A stretch of DNA of 64,000 nucleotides from CAWDBV01 sp963800705 (GTDB taxonomy: Bacteria; Actinomycetota; Thermoleophilia; Solirubrobacterales; 70-9). A model generated the notes under the pieces. It worked only from the letters and a program-made list of their open reading frames with translations. It did no database searches and had not been told where the DNA came from. Location: the NCBI GenBank assembly GCA_963800705.1, contig CAWDBV010000005.1:124001-188000 (forward strand), read 5' to 3'. Below are positions 46,033-54,395 of the stretch, one piece after another (positions within the stretch are counted from its first letter, which is position 1; each line of letters starts with the position of its first letter). The position numbers were made by a program, and so were the translations under genes.

Positions 46033-46617
46033 CTGTCGCAGCTCAATCGCTGGTGGCGAAAGCGGCGCTGGTACGAACGTAACCAGCGGCCGCTTCGCCG
46101 CCTGCGCCTCAACCGCCACGCCATCCGCGGCGGCTTCTACATCCGCTATCCGGTCGAGGGCGAGGTGCTCGGCGGCCTCGATTCGGGGCGCCTCGAGATC
46201 GGCGAGGACACGCTGCTCGAGCCCGGCTGCTGGATCACGATGGCGCCCGAGGCCCGGATCTCGATCGGCAAGGGCTGCTTCCTGAACCGCGAGACGATGC
46301 TCGCCGCGCAGGAGCGGATCGAGATCGGCGACCACGTCATGTTCGCCAACCACTGCTTCGTCGGCGACGCCGACCACCGCTACGACGATCCCGACGTACC
46401 GATCACCTGGCAGGGATTCGAGGCCCGCGGGCCGGTCAAGATCGGCTCCAACGTCTGGTTCGGGGTCGGCTGCGTGGTCACCGGCGGGGTCGAGATCGGC
46501 GACCGCTGCGTGATCGGCGCCAACTCGGTGGTCACCAAAAGCATCCCGGCGGGCTCGATCGCCGCCGGCGCGCCGGCCAAGGTCCTGCGCGAGATCGAGT
46601 TCAAGCAGAAGGGCTAG
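46033..46617 (+). CDS. Left-handed beta-helix acyltransferase (hexapeptide repeat, maltose/galactoside O-acetyltransferase-like)
   Basis: About 194 residues. After a basic helix (WWRKRRWYERNQRPLRRL) comes a hexapeptide-repeat helix: LEIGEDTLLEPGCWITMAPE, ISIGKGCFLNRETML and IEIGDHVMFANHCFV. The acceptor-site histidine pattern is DADHRYDDPDVPI, and the C-terminal coils are VKIGSNVWFGVGCVVTGGVE and CVIGANSVVTKSIPAGSIAA. An acyl-CoA-dependent O-acyltransferase is likely. No standard start codon exists near the true start; CTG 46033 after AGGAG is my choice. Confidence 0.85.
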   Translation: MSQLNRWWRKRRWYERNQRPLRRLRLNRHAIRGGFYIRYPVEGEVLGGLDSGRLEIGEDTLLEPGCWITMAPEARISIGKGCFLNRETMLAAQERIEIGDHVMFANHCFVGDADHRYDDPDVPITWQGFEARGPVKIGSNVWFGVGCVVTGGVEIGDRCVIGANSVVTKSIPAGSIAAGAPAKVLREIEFKQKG

Positions 46618-48146
46618 CTAGCAGCCCAAGCTCTTGAGCTGCTTGCGAAGCTTGGCCTTCGCCTTGCCCTTCTTGCGCTTCAGTTTCTTGCGCAGCGCGT
46701 CGCATGCCGGGTTCGGCTGCGTCGTTGCGCCCGGAAGTGCAGTGATCGGAGCGGCGCTCGGAAGCGGAGGTGAGACAGGAGCAGCGGGGCCTTCGGTCGT
46801 CGCCTCCCACAGCTCGCGGTCGGTGTCGTCAGATGCGGCGAGGAAGAGGGTGCCGTTGACGTTGGTCAGATCGAGGGGGGTGGAGCTCCCTGCGGAGTTG
46901 ATGTCGAACTCCGTATTCGTGGTCCCGTCGCTCTTGTAGAGCTCGCCGTCGGTGCCATCGAAGGCCGCGAAAAAGAGGGTGCCGTTGACGTTCGTGAGCT
47001 CGGAGGGGGCGGAGTTCCCGGCGGGGTTGATGTCGCCGACCTGCGCGTTCGTGGTTCCGTCGCTCTTCCAGAGCTCGGCATCGGTGCCGTCGAAGGCGGT
47101 GAAGAAGAGGGTGCCGTTGACGTTGGTGAGCTCGATGGGGCTTGAGTCATCCCCCCTGGAGCACCGGGCGGGTTGATGTCGTCGACCTGCGTCGCGGACG
47201 TGTAGGGCGACTCGCTCTTGAAGAGCTCGGTGTCGGTGCCGTCGAAGGCCGCGAAGAAGAGGGTGCCGTTGACGTTCGTGAGGGCGTACGGGGCGGAGCT
47301 GTTGGCCGCGCCGGGGTTGATGTCGCCCACCTGGGTCGCCGTCATCCCGTCGCTCTTCCACAACTCGATGTCGGAGCCGTCGAAGGCCTGGAAGAAGAGG
47401 GTTCCGTTGACGTTCGTGAGCTCGATGGGGTTGGAGTCTGTGGCACCCGCGCCGGGGTTGACATCGATCTCGGTATTCGTCATCCCGTCGCTCGCCCAGA
47501 GCTCGGTGTCGGTGCCGTCGAAGGCGGTGAAGAAGAGGGTGCCGTTGACGTCGGCCAGCATGCCGGGGAAGGACTCATCCCCTCCCGGGGCGCCGGGAGG
47601 GTTGATGTCGCCGACCTGGGCGTTCGTCAGCCCGTTGCTCTTCCACAACTCGGTGTCGGTGCCGTCGCTTGCGCTGAAGAAGGCGGTGCCGTTGACGTCG
47701 GTGAGCCCTTCGATACTCGAGCTCCCGGCGCCGGGGTTGATGTCGCCGACCTGCGCGGCCACGGCCCCGTTGCTCTTGTAGAGCTCTGCGTCGGTGCCGT
47801 CGAATGCGCTGAAGAAGAGGGTTCCGTTGACGTCGGTGAGCTCGGTGGGGCTGGAGCTCCCGGGACCGAAGTTGATGTCCTCGACCTGCGCGTTCGTCGT
47901 CCCGTCGCTCTTCCAGAGCTCGGTGTCGGTGCCGTCGTAGGCCTGGAAGAAGACGGTGCCGTTGACGTCGGTGAGCTCGGACGGGATGGAGCTCCCGGCG
48001 ATGTTGATGTCGCCGACCTGCGCCACGGTCACGTCACCCGGCGCTCCCGCGGCGCTGCCGGCGAGCAGCGCGGCGAGCAGGGCGCCGAGTGCAAGTGCGC
48101 AGACCCCCGAACGTTTTGTGGTGCGCGATCCCTCTGCCCGTTCCAT
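46618..48146 (-). CDS. Secreted ELWxxDGT-repeat protein with nine repeats (frameshifted as given)
   Basis: About 509 residues after repair. The signal peptide (about 18-38, LGALLAALLAGSAAG) is followed by nine repeats of about 43-48 residues with the pattern QVGDIN..G...LTDVNGTLFF.AFDGTD.ELWKSDGT. This fits a secreted beta-propeller-like repeat protein. The Pro/Ala linker and basic end (RKKLKRKKGKAKAKLRKQLK, then SLGC) recall the Lys/Cys tails. The frame breaks between repeats 6 and 7: a C run at 47151-47156 has six bases where seven are needed for GGDDSSPIELTN. Function unknown. Confidence 0.82.
46805..48040 (-). repeat. Array of nine in-gene repeats (about 130-145 bases each)
   Basis: The nine repeats are similar at the base level, especially over the DVNGTLFF.AFDGTD segment. 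Copy length varies through small insertions such as PPGAPGG before the LTDVNGT core. Confidence 0.75.
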
Positions 48147-48214
48147 CAGCGCTACTCCCGTCGTTGGATTAACTCGGAGCCACACTAGCGCGAATTCAGT
48201 ACAGGAAAATCTGG

Positions 48215-48632
48215 CTATGCCGCGATCCGGACGATCACGGTCCGCTCGCGCGGGCGGTCGTCGAAGTCGATCAGCACCAGCTGCTGCCAGGTGCCGAGCT
48301 CGAGCGCCCCGTTGGTGACCGGGACGCTCTCGGAAGGGCCCGATCAGCGTCGCGCGCTGGTGGGCGTGCGAGTTCGTGTCGCGGTTGAGCCGGTTGTGCT
48401 CGTAGTCGCCCTCGGCCGGGACGAGGCGGTCGAGCAGCGCCTGCAGGTCGTGGACACCGCCGGGCTCGAACTCCATCGTCGTCAGCGCCGCGGTCGAGCC
48501 GCGGACGAACGCGGTCGCGATCCCGGTCTCGACCTCGGACGCGGTGACGATCCGGTCGATGCCGGCGGTGATGTCGACGATCTCGGTGTTGCCGTCGGTC
48601 GAGATCCGAAGCTCGCCGCCCTGGATACCCAT
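48215..48632 (-). CDS. YjbQ family (UPF0047) protein (frameshifted as given)
   Basis: About 138 residues after repair. The start (LRISTDGNTEIVDITAGIDR) and core (TGIATAFVRGSTAALTTMEFE, HDLQALLDRLVP, DTNSHAHQRATLIGP) match YjbQ, a small conserved protein with secondary thiamine-phosphate-synthase activity in E. coli. The first frame derails after TLIGP; removing one A near 48335 restores SESVPVTNGALELGTWQQ and then the IDFDDRPRERTVIV end. The stop is TAG at 48215-48217. Probably a sequence error. Confidence 0.82.
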
Positions 48633-48641
48633 GGGCCCGGT

Positions 48642-49532
48642 CTACCAGTCCCAGGGGGTGTGCGCCGCCAGGCTCTCCTCGTCGAGGTAGTCGCGGAACT
48701 CGGCCAGCTGGTCGGGCTCGATCGAGTAGTTGTGCTCCTCGGCCGGGAAAGCGCCGGAGCGGACCTCATCGGTGTAGGAGGCGACCCCGTTCACCATCTG
48801 CTCGCGGAGGTTCGCGTAGCGCTTCACGAACTTGGGCTGATGGCCGTCGTAGATCCCGAGCAGGTCGTGCCAGACCAGCACCTGGCCGTCGCAGGAGGGG
48901 CCGGCGCCGATCCCGATCACCGGGATCTCGAGCTTCGGCATCAGCACCTCGGTGACGGCTGCGGGGATCGCCTCGAAGACGATCGCGAAGCAGCCGACTG
49001 ACTGCAGCGCCAGTGCCTCCTCGGCGATCTGCTCGGCCTGGCCGGCCGTCTTTCCCTGTGCCTTGAAGCCGCCGAGCGCTGTAGCGGTCTGCGGGGTGAG
49101 GCCGACGTGGCCCATGACCGGGATGCCGGCGCGGATGATCGCCCGCGCGCGCTCGACGGAAGCGCCGCCGCGCTCAAGCTTGACGGCGTCGACGCCGGCC
49201 TCCTTGACGAATTGCTGCGCGTTCTCGATCGCAAGCTCGTTCGAAGCTTCATAGGAGCCGAACGGCATGTCGCCGACCAGCAGCGGCGTCTCGACCCCGC
49301 GCCGCACCGCACTCGTCAGGACGAGCATCTCGTCCATCCCGACAGGGGTGGTGGCTTCGTGGCCGAGCACGACCATCGCCGCGGTGTCGCCGACCAGGAC
49401 GACGTCGACGCCGGCCTCCTCGACCACCTTCGCCGAGGGATAGTCGTAGGCGGTCACCATGACGATCTTGTCGCCGGCGCGCTTCATCTCGGCGAGCTTC
49501 GGCAGCGTGATGGGGGCGCGCTCCTCGCTCAA
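48642..49532 (-). CDS. panB: 3-methyl-2-oxobutanoate hydroxymethyltransferase
   Basis: A 296-residue TIM-barrel enzyme making ketopantoate from ketoisovalerate and methylenetetrahydrofolate. Motifs: MVTAYDYPSAKVVEEAGVD, VLVGDTAAMVVLGHEATTPV with metal ligands, GDMPFGSYE, GIPVMGHVGLTPQ and IPVIGIGAGPSCDGQVLVWHD. The TTG start overlaps the panD stop (TTGA). Third gene of the minus-strand panC-panD-panB operon. Confidence 0.96.
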   Translation of the reverse strand: MSEERAPITLPKLAEMKRAGDKIVMVTAYDYPSAKVVEEAGVDVVLVGDTAAMVVLGHEATTPVGMDEMLVLTSAVRRGVETPLLVGDMPFGSYEASNELAIENAQQFVKEAGVDAVKLERGGASVERARAIIRAGIPVMGHVGLTPQTATALGGFKAQGKTAGQAEQIAEEALALQSVGCFAIVFEAIPAAVTEVLMPKLEIPVIGIGAGPSCDGQVLVWHDLLGIYDGHQPKFVKRYANLREQMVNGVASYTDEVRSGAFPAEEHNYSIEPDQLAEFRDYLDEESLAAHTPWDW

Positions 49533-49936
49533 AGCAGTGCCTCCTGCTCAGGATGTTCGCTGAGCAGAACGGTCGGGTCGCTGTCGACCCGGACGACGGC
49601 GTTGTCGTCGTCGACGTGGACGACCACGGGCGAGTAGGCCTCGAGGTCGGAGTCGTCGTAGGCCCCGAACGAGGCGACGATCACCTTGTCGCCGTTGCGC
49701 ACCAGGCGCGCCGCGGCCCCGTTCACCTGCACGGTCCCCGAGCCCGGCTCGCCCTCGATCGCGTAGGTGACGAAGCGGGCGCCGTTGTCGATGTCCCAGA
49801 CATGGACCTGCTCGTTGACGAGCAGGTCGGCTTGCCCCATCAGCTCCGGGTCGAGGGTGATGCTGCCGACGTAGTCGACGTCGCAATCGGTGATCGTCGC
49901 CCGGTGGATCTTCGACTTCAACATCTGCCGCTGCAT
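49529..49936 (-). CDS. panD: Aspartate 1-decarboxylase
   Basis: A 135-residue pyruvoyl enzyme making beta-alanine. The self-cleavage site is the Gly-Ser in DYVGSITLDPELM; cleavage would turn Ser into the pyruvoyl group. Other motifs: MLKSKIHRATITDCDVDY at the start and NGAAARLVRNGDKVIVASFG. ATG 49936 follows a GAGAGGAG ribosome site nine bases upstream. Middle gene of the pan operon. Confidence 0.96.
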   Translation of the reverse strand: MQRQMLKSKIHRATITDCDVDYVGSITLDPELMGQADLLVNEQVHVWDIDNGARFVTYAIEGEPGSGTVQVNGAAARLVRNGDKVIVASFGAYDDSDLEAYSPVVVHVDDDNAVVRVDSDPTVLLSEHPEQEALL

Positions 49937-49951
49937 CGAACGAGGCTCCTC

Positions 49952-50806
49952 TCAGTTGACGGTTGTGTTGTCGATCAGGCGCGCCTTGCCGACCCTCGCC
50001 GCCACCGCGACGAGCACGGGGCGCCCGTTCAGCTCCGCGACCTCGGAGAGATCCTCCGCGTCGCGTGCCTCCACGTACTCCGGCTCGATGCCGGCGTTAC
50101 GAAGCTCGTCTCGGACCGCTTCGAGCAGCGCCGCGGCCGAGCGCTCGCCGCTCGCGGCGCGTTGCTCCGCGGCCTTCAGCCCACGCGAAAGAGCCGCGGC
50201 CCGCTCGCGCTCGGCGTCGTCAAGGTAGGCGTTGCGTGAGCTCATCGCGAGCCCGTCGGGCTCGCGGACGGTCGGGCGGATCTCGATCTCGACCGGGAAG
50301 TCGAGGTCGAGAACCATCCGTTCGATCACGACCGCCTGCTGGGCGTCCTTCTGGCCGAAGTAGGCGACATCGGGCTGCACGACGTTGAACAGCTTGGCCA
50401 CAACGGTGGTCACCCCATTGAAGTGCGAGCTGCCGCGCCGCGCCGGGTCGCCGTCGAGGACGCCGGTGAGGCGATCGTCGACCTCGACCGCGGTCGCGAA
50501 GCCGTCGGGGTAGACCTCCTCGACCGGCGGGGCCCAGAGCAGGTCGGCGCCCTCGGCCTCCGCCAGCGCGGCGTCGCGCTGCTCGTCGCGCGGGTAGGCG
50601 TCGAGGTCCTCGCCCTCCCCGAACTGGGCCGGGTTGACGAACAGGCTGACGACGACGACGTCGGCGTCCTCGCGCGCGGCACGGATCAGCGAAAGGTGCC
50701 CCTCGTGGAGGGCGCCCATCGTCGGCACGAGCGCGATGCGCTTGCCCTCGCGCCTTGCCGGCGCAAGCGCTGCTCGCAGATCAACCCTGGTCCGCAGTGT
50801 CTTCAT
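49952..50806 (-). CDS. panC: Pantothenate synthetase
   Basis: A 284-residue ligase joining pantoate and beta-alanine. The HIGH-like motif is VPTMGALHEGHLSLIR; SLFVNPAQFGEGEDLDAYPR, YFGQKDAQQAVVIER and the KMSKS-equivalent GLAMSSRNAYL are intact. ATG 50806. About 46 bases upstream on the minus strand is TAGAAT, whose TAG is the stop codon of the enoyl-CoA hydratase gene, so the pan operon may have its own promoter. Confidence 0.96.
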   Translation of the reverse strand: MKTLRTRVDLRAALAPARREGKRIALVPTMGALHEGHLSLIRAAREDADVVVVSLFVNPAQFGEGEDLDAYPRDEQRDAALAEAEGADLLWAPPVEEVYPDGFATAVEVDDRLTGVLDGDPARRGSSHFNGVTTVVAKLFNVVQPDVAYFGQKDAQQAVVIERMVLDLDFPVEIEIRPTVREPDGLAMSSRNAYLDDAERERAAALSRGLKAAEQRAASGERSAAALLEAVRDELRNAGIEPEYVEARDAEDLSEVAELNGRPVLVAVAARVGKARLIDNTTVN

Positions 50807-50852
50807 TTTGGGAGTGGTCCACGCCGCGGGAAGCGGTCACGGCCAGATTTGA

Positions 50853-50858
50853 ATTCTA
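50853..50858 (-). promoter_or_regulatory. Possible -10 element (TAGAAT) for the pan operon
   Basis: Minus-strand TAGAAT containing the TAG stop of the upstream hydratase, about 46 bases before panC ATG. Would give a normal leader. Confidence 0.35.
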
Positions 50859-51662
50859 CTGCCCCTTGAACTCGGCCGGGCGTTTTTGGACGAAGGCCAT
50901 GACGCCCTCGATGAAGTCCTTGCTTTGGCCCTGCTCGCGCTGGGCGTCGGCCTCGGCCTCGAGCTGCTCGGCGAGATCGGGGTAGACGCTGCGGTTGAGC
51001 AGCTTCTTCGCGTTCGCGTAGGAGACGGTCGGGCCCACGGCGAGCTTGCCGAGCAGCTCCTTTGCCTCGGGGGCGAGCTGGTCGTCGGCGACGACGCGGT
51101 TGATCAGGCCCCATTCGCGCGCCTGCTCGGCGGGGATCTTCTCGCCCAGCATCGCCATCTCCATCGCCCGCGTGAATCCGGCCTTGGCGGGAACGAACGC
51201 GGTCGAGCCCCCGTCGGGAATCAGGCCGATGTTGACGAAGGCGAGCAGCATGTAGGAGGACTCGGCGGCGAGGATCAGGTCGCAGGCGAGCGCAAGCGAG
51301 CAGCCGATCCCGACCGCGGGGCCGTTGACCGCGGCGACCACCGGCTTTGGCATCTCCCGGATGCCGGTCAGGATCGGGTGGTAGAGCTCTTTGAGGCGCT
51401 TGCTTAGGTCGGGGAGGTCGTCGTCGCCGACCGCGTCGTCGTTCGCGCCCCGGTCCTCCTTCAGGTCGGCGCCGGAGGAGAAGGCGCGTCCGGCGCCGGT
51501 GATCAGCACCGCGCGCACCGTCTCGTCGCCGGCGACCTGCTCGATCACGGCCTTCAGGTCGACGCCGAGCTGGCGGTTCCAGGCGTTGAGCGCGTCGGGC
51601 CGGTTGAGCTCGATCGTCGCCGCGCCGCCGTCTATCTCCAGGTTCACCGTCTCGAAGCTCAC
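50856..51662 (-). CDS. Enoyl-CoA hydratase/isomerase (PaaG-like)
   Basis: A 268-residue crotonase-fold enzyme. The oxyanion holes are GAGRAFSSGADLKED and NGPAVGIGCSLALACDLI. The helix after the second hole is AFVNIGLIPDGGSTAFVPAK, with Asp where hydratases use a catalytic Glu, which fits isomerase-type PaaG members. A 20-residue acidic insertion (RGANDDAVGDDDLPD region) is lineage-specific. GTG 51662. Precise substrate not predictable. Confidence 0.88.
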   Translation of the reverse strand: MSFETVNLEIDGGAATIELNRPDALNAWNRQLGVDLKAVIEQVAGDETVRAVLITGAGRAFSSGADLKEDRGANDDAVGDDDLPDLSKRLKELYHPILTGIREMPKPVVAAVNGPAVGIGCSLALACDLILAAESSYMLLAFVNIGLIPDGGSTAFVPAKAGFTRAMEMAMLGEKIPAEQAREWGLINRVVADDQLAPEAKELLGKLAVGPTVSYANAKKLLNRSVYPDLAEQLEAEADAQREQGQSKDFIEGVMAFVQKRPAEFKGQ

Positions 51663-51696
51663 GCAGAGAGCCTATTCGCAGCTTTGCTTCGGCCGC

Positions 51697-52380
51697 ATGC
51701 CGATCTACGATGAAGCGGTGAGTGCGGAGGAGCGCCGAGAGCAGCTGGTCGAGGTCTACAAGCAGGCCTCGGTGTGCGTCAAGTGCCCGCTCTCGGAGAC
51801 GCGGAACACGGTCGTCTTCGGGGCGGGCAACGCCGACGCCGACCTGATGTTCGTCGGCGAGGCGCCGGGGGCGGAGGAGGACCGCCAGGGGCTGCCGTTC
51901 GTCGGCCGCGCCGGGCAGCTGCTCAACGAGCTGCTCGACGAGATCGGCATGAAGAGGGAGGACGTTTTCATCGGCAACGTGTTGCTCTGCCGGCCGCCGG
52001 GCAACCGCGATCCGCAGCCCGACGAGATCTCGACTTGTCGCCCCTGGCTCGATCGCAAGCTCGAGTTGATCGAACCGCGCGTGCTCTGCACACTCGGCAA
52101 CTTCGCCACCAAGCTTCTGACCGGCAACCAGACCGGGATCACCAAGGTCCGCGGCACCGCCCAGCAGCACCTGATCGGCGGCCGCGCGGTGCACCTGATG
52201 CCGCTCCTGCACCCGGCGGCAGCGCTGCGCACGCCGGCTATGAAAGACACACTGCGCGAGGACATCGCGAAGCTGCCGGGGCTGCTCGCCGAACCGCTCC
52301 CCGACCTGGCGCCGCCCGAGCCGCTCGTCGCTCAGGAGGACAGGCCGCGGGCCGATCAGATGGGTCTGTTCAGCGGGTGA
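51697..52380 (+). CDS. Family 4 uracil-DNA glycosylase (Fe-S)
   Basis: A 227-residue base-excision enzyme removing uracil from DNA. Four cysteines for a 4Fe-4S cluster are visible (CVKC near 25-28, then STCRP and RVLCTLG). Active-site motifs: GEAPGAEEDRQGLPFVGRAG, NVLLCRPPGNRDPQ and LLHPAAALR. ATG 51697 chosen; GTG 51718 is an alternative. The end has a Pro-rich tail finishing MGLFSG, like PIP-type clamp-binding sequences. The stop overlaps the tsaE start. Confidence 0.93.
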   Translation: MPIYDEAVSAEERREQLVEVYKQASVCVKCPLSETRNTVVFGAGNADADLMFVGEAPGAEEDRQGLPFVGRAGQLLNELLDEIGMKREDVFIGNVLLCRPPGNRDPQPDEISTCRPWLDRKLELIEPRVLCTLGNFATKLLTGNQTGITKVRGTAQQHLIGGRAVHLMPLLHPAAALRTPAMKDTLREDIAKLPGLLAEPLPDLAPPEPLVAQEDRPRADQMGLFSG

Positions 52381-52817
52381 GGGTTGAGACGACCGCGAGC
52401 GCCGAGCAGACCGAGGAGCTCGGCGCCGCGATCGCCGAGCGGCTCGGCCCCGGCGACGTCGTTCTCGTCCGCGGCGATCTCGGCAGCGGCAAGACGACGC
52501 TGATCCGCGGCGCCGCCGAGGCGCTCGGAGTCACCGAGCCGGTGACCTCGCCGACGTTCACGATCGCGCAGCGCTACGCCGGGCCGGTGCCCGTGGCGCA
52601 CCTCGACCTCTACCGGCTCGGCGAGGCGGGCCTGGCCGCCGAGGACCCGGCGCTGCTCGCCGACTACTTGACCGATGAGAGCGTCGCCTTTGTCGAGTGG
52701 CCCGACGCGGCCGAGCCGCAGCTCGGCCACGTCGCGCTCTCGATCGAGATCCGTCACGCCGGCGGCGACCGGCGCGAGGTGAGGATCAGCGAGCTCCCCG
52801 ACCCGGGGAGGGCCTAG
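52377..52817 (+). CDS. tsaE: tRNA threonylcarbamoyladenosine biosynthesis ATPase TsaE
   Basis: A 146-residue P-loop ATPase. Walker A is GDLGSGKTTLIRG; SPTFTIAQRYAGPVPVAHLDLYRLGE and VEWPD are family marks. It works with TsaB and TsaD in making t6A37 in ANN-decoding tRNAs. GTG 52377 overlaps the glycosylase stop. Separated from tsaB by a convergent lipoprotein gene, with which it shares CTAG 52814-52817 at the stops. Confidence 0.95.
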   Translation: MRVETTASAEQTEELGAAIAERLGPGDVVLVRGDLGSGKTTLIRGAAEALGVTEPVTSPTFTIAQRYAGPVPVAHLDLYRLGEAGLAAEDPALLADYLTDESVAFVEWPDAAEPQLGHVALSIEIRHAGGDRREVRISELPDPGRA

Positions 52818-53107
52818 GGGCTGTAGGCGCCGCCGCTGCCGGGCTTGCCGCCGCCCTGGGTTCCACCGCTCGGGCTGGTCGCGGCGTCCTCGATGTCCTC
52901 GCCCTTCTGCTGAATCGAGTCGGTCTTGTTCTCGACCGAGTCGAGCTGCTTCTCGGCCTCGTCCTGAACCGAGTTGACCTGGTCCTGGATCGAGTTGACC
53001 TGGTCCTGGGCGTCCTCGACGTCGTCCGAGCCGCATCCCGCGGCTGCACCGGAGAGCGCGCCGATCGCGGCCACTCCGGCAACCGCCATTACGTTGCGAA
53101 CCTTCAT
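52814..53107 (-). CDS. Small coiled-coil lipoprotein
   Basis: A 97-residue exported protein. The signal peptide ends in the lipobox GAAAGC (Cys about residue 25), then a heptad-like QDQVNSIQDQVNSVQDEAE repeat predicts a coiled coil, followed by a Gly/Ser/Pro-rich end. ATG 53107 is chosen because AGGAGG lies five bases upstream; the longer reading from 53128 starts before the ribosome site. Lpp-like in architecture, not by homology. Role unknown. Confidence 0.72.
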   Translation of the reverse strand: MKVRNVMAVAGVAAIGALSGAAAGCGSDDVEDAQDQVNSIQDQVNSVQDEAEKQLDSVENKTDSIQQKGEDIEDAATSPSGGTQGGGKPGSGGAYSP

Positions 53108-53209
53108 CCGTTCCTCCTGTCCAGACATTTACGGCGACTCCTCTGCGTCGCGTCCGGGGTCGCCTGTGGTGAATCGGCACCGTATCGCCGTCGGCTCGAC
53201 ACTGTGTGA

Positions 53210-53914
53210 ATGACCACCGTGCTAGGGATCGACACCTCGACCGCCGACGCCGCGGTCGCCGTGGCCCGCGGCGGCAAGCTCGTCGCCGAGCGGCGCGAGG
53301 GACCCGGCGGCGGCGGCGGGCGCCCGCGGCACTCGGCGGTGCTGCTCGACGCAATCGAGTCCGCTGTCGACGAAGCGGGCGGGTGGGAGCGGGTCGAGCT
53401 GATCGGCGTCGGCGTCGGACCGGGCTCGTTCACCGGCCTGCGCATCGGGATCGCCACCGTCCGGGGGCTGGCGCAGTCCCGCGGGCTGCCGGTCGCTGCG
53501 GTCTCCTCGCTCGCGGCGCTGGCGCGCGGGGTCGGCGGGCTCGACGAGGCGGCGGGCCGGCCGCGCCTGGCCGCCATCGACGCCCGCCGCGGCGAGCTGT
53601 TCGCGGCGCTCTACGACGCCGGCGGCGAGGAGCAATGGCCCCCGCTCGCCGCGGCGCCGGAGGAGCTCGGGAAGCGCGTTGCGGAGCTGCCCGAATCGCC
53701 ATTGGCAGCCGGGGATGGAGCGCTACGCTTTCGGGACCAATTGGAAGCCGCGGGTGCGACCGTGCCGCCTGACAACGAGCCGGTCCATCGCATCGCCGCC
53801 CGCCACATCTGCTCGATGGCGGAGGCGCAGGCGCCCAGCCGACCGGACGAGATCGAACCCATGTACCTACGAGAGCCCGATGCCGAGATTTGGCTTGACA
53901 GAGACAGCCGATAA
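53210..53914 (+). CDS. tsaB: tRNA threonylcarbamoyladenosine biosynthesis protein TsaB
   Basis: A 234-residue ASKHA-fold pseudo-enzyme that pairs with TsaD. It opens TVLGIDTSTADAAVAVARGG and has VGVGPGSFTGLRIGIATVRG with the usual PGSFTGLR motif. A Gly-rich insertion (GPGGGGGRPRHS) replaces the common HS motif spacing. The end overlaps rimI by 35 bases. Confidence 0.93.
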   Translation: MTTVLGIDTSTADAAVAVARGGKLVAERREGPGGGGGRPRHSAVLLDAIESAVDEAGGWERVELIGVGVGPGSFTGLRIGIATVRGLAQSRGLPVAAVSSLAALARGVGGLDEAAGRPRLAAIDARRGELFAALYDAGGEEQWPPLAAAPEELGKRVAELPESPLAAGDGALRFRDQLEAAGATVPPDNEPVHRIAARHICSMAEAQAPSRPDEIEPMYLREPDAEIWLDRDSR

Positions 53915-54395
53915 GGGCGTCGTCACCGACCGCGGCGTCAGGATCCGCAAGCTCGGCTACAGCGACCTGCCCGCGGTGATCTCGATCGAGCGGCGCTCGT
54001 TCGGGACCCCGTGGTCGCTGGCGATGTTCGTGCTCGAGCTCTCGAAGCCGTCGGGGATCTGCCTGGCGATGCTCGACAGCGAGGACCGGCTGATCGGCTA
54101 CCTCGTCTGCTCGCGCTACGACGACGTCTGGCACCTGATGAACGTCGCGATCGAGCCCGAGCGGCGGCGCGAGGGTCTCGCCACCGAGTTGATCGAGCAG
54201 CTCCTCGATACGGCCGGCGCCGAAGCCCGCTACACGCTCGAGGTCCGGGTCTCGAACACCTCCGCGATCGCGATGTACCGGCGCTTCGGGTTCCGCTCCG
54301 CCGGAGTCCGTCGCCGCTACTACCACGACAACGGCGAGGACGCGCTGATCATGTGGTTCGAGGCGGCGGGCCGGCGCGCGCTCAGCGTCGGTTGA
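53880..54395 (+). CDS. rimI: Ribosomal-protein-alanine N-acetyltransferase
   Basis: A 171-residue GNAT enzyme that acetylates the N-terminus of ribosomal protein S18 in the family's known members. Acetyl-CoA-binding motif A is VAIEPERRREGLATELIEQL; LEVRVSNTSAIAMYRRFGF follows, then RRRYYHDNGEDALIMW. ATG 53880 lies inside tsaB; the first 20 residues are poorly conserved, so a later start is possible. The usual tsaB-rimI-tsaD order supports the call. Confidence 0.9.
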   Translation: MPRFGLTETADKGVVTDRGVRIRKLGYSDLPAVISIERRSFGTPWSLAMFVLELSKPSGICLAMLDSEDRLIGYLVCSRYDDVWHLMNVAIEPERRREGLATELIEQLLDTAGAEARYTLEVRVSNTSAIAMYRRFGFRSAGVRRRYYHDNGEDALIMWFEAAGRRALSVG

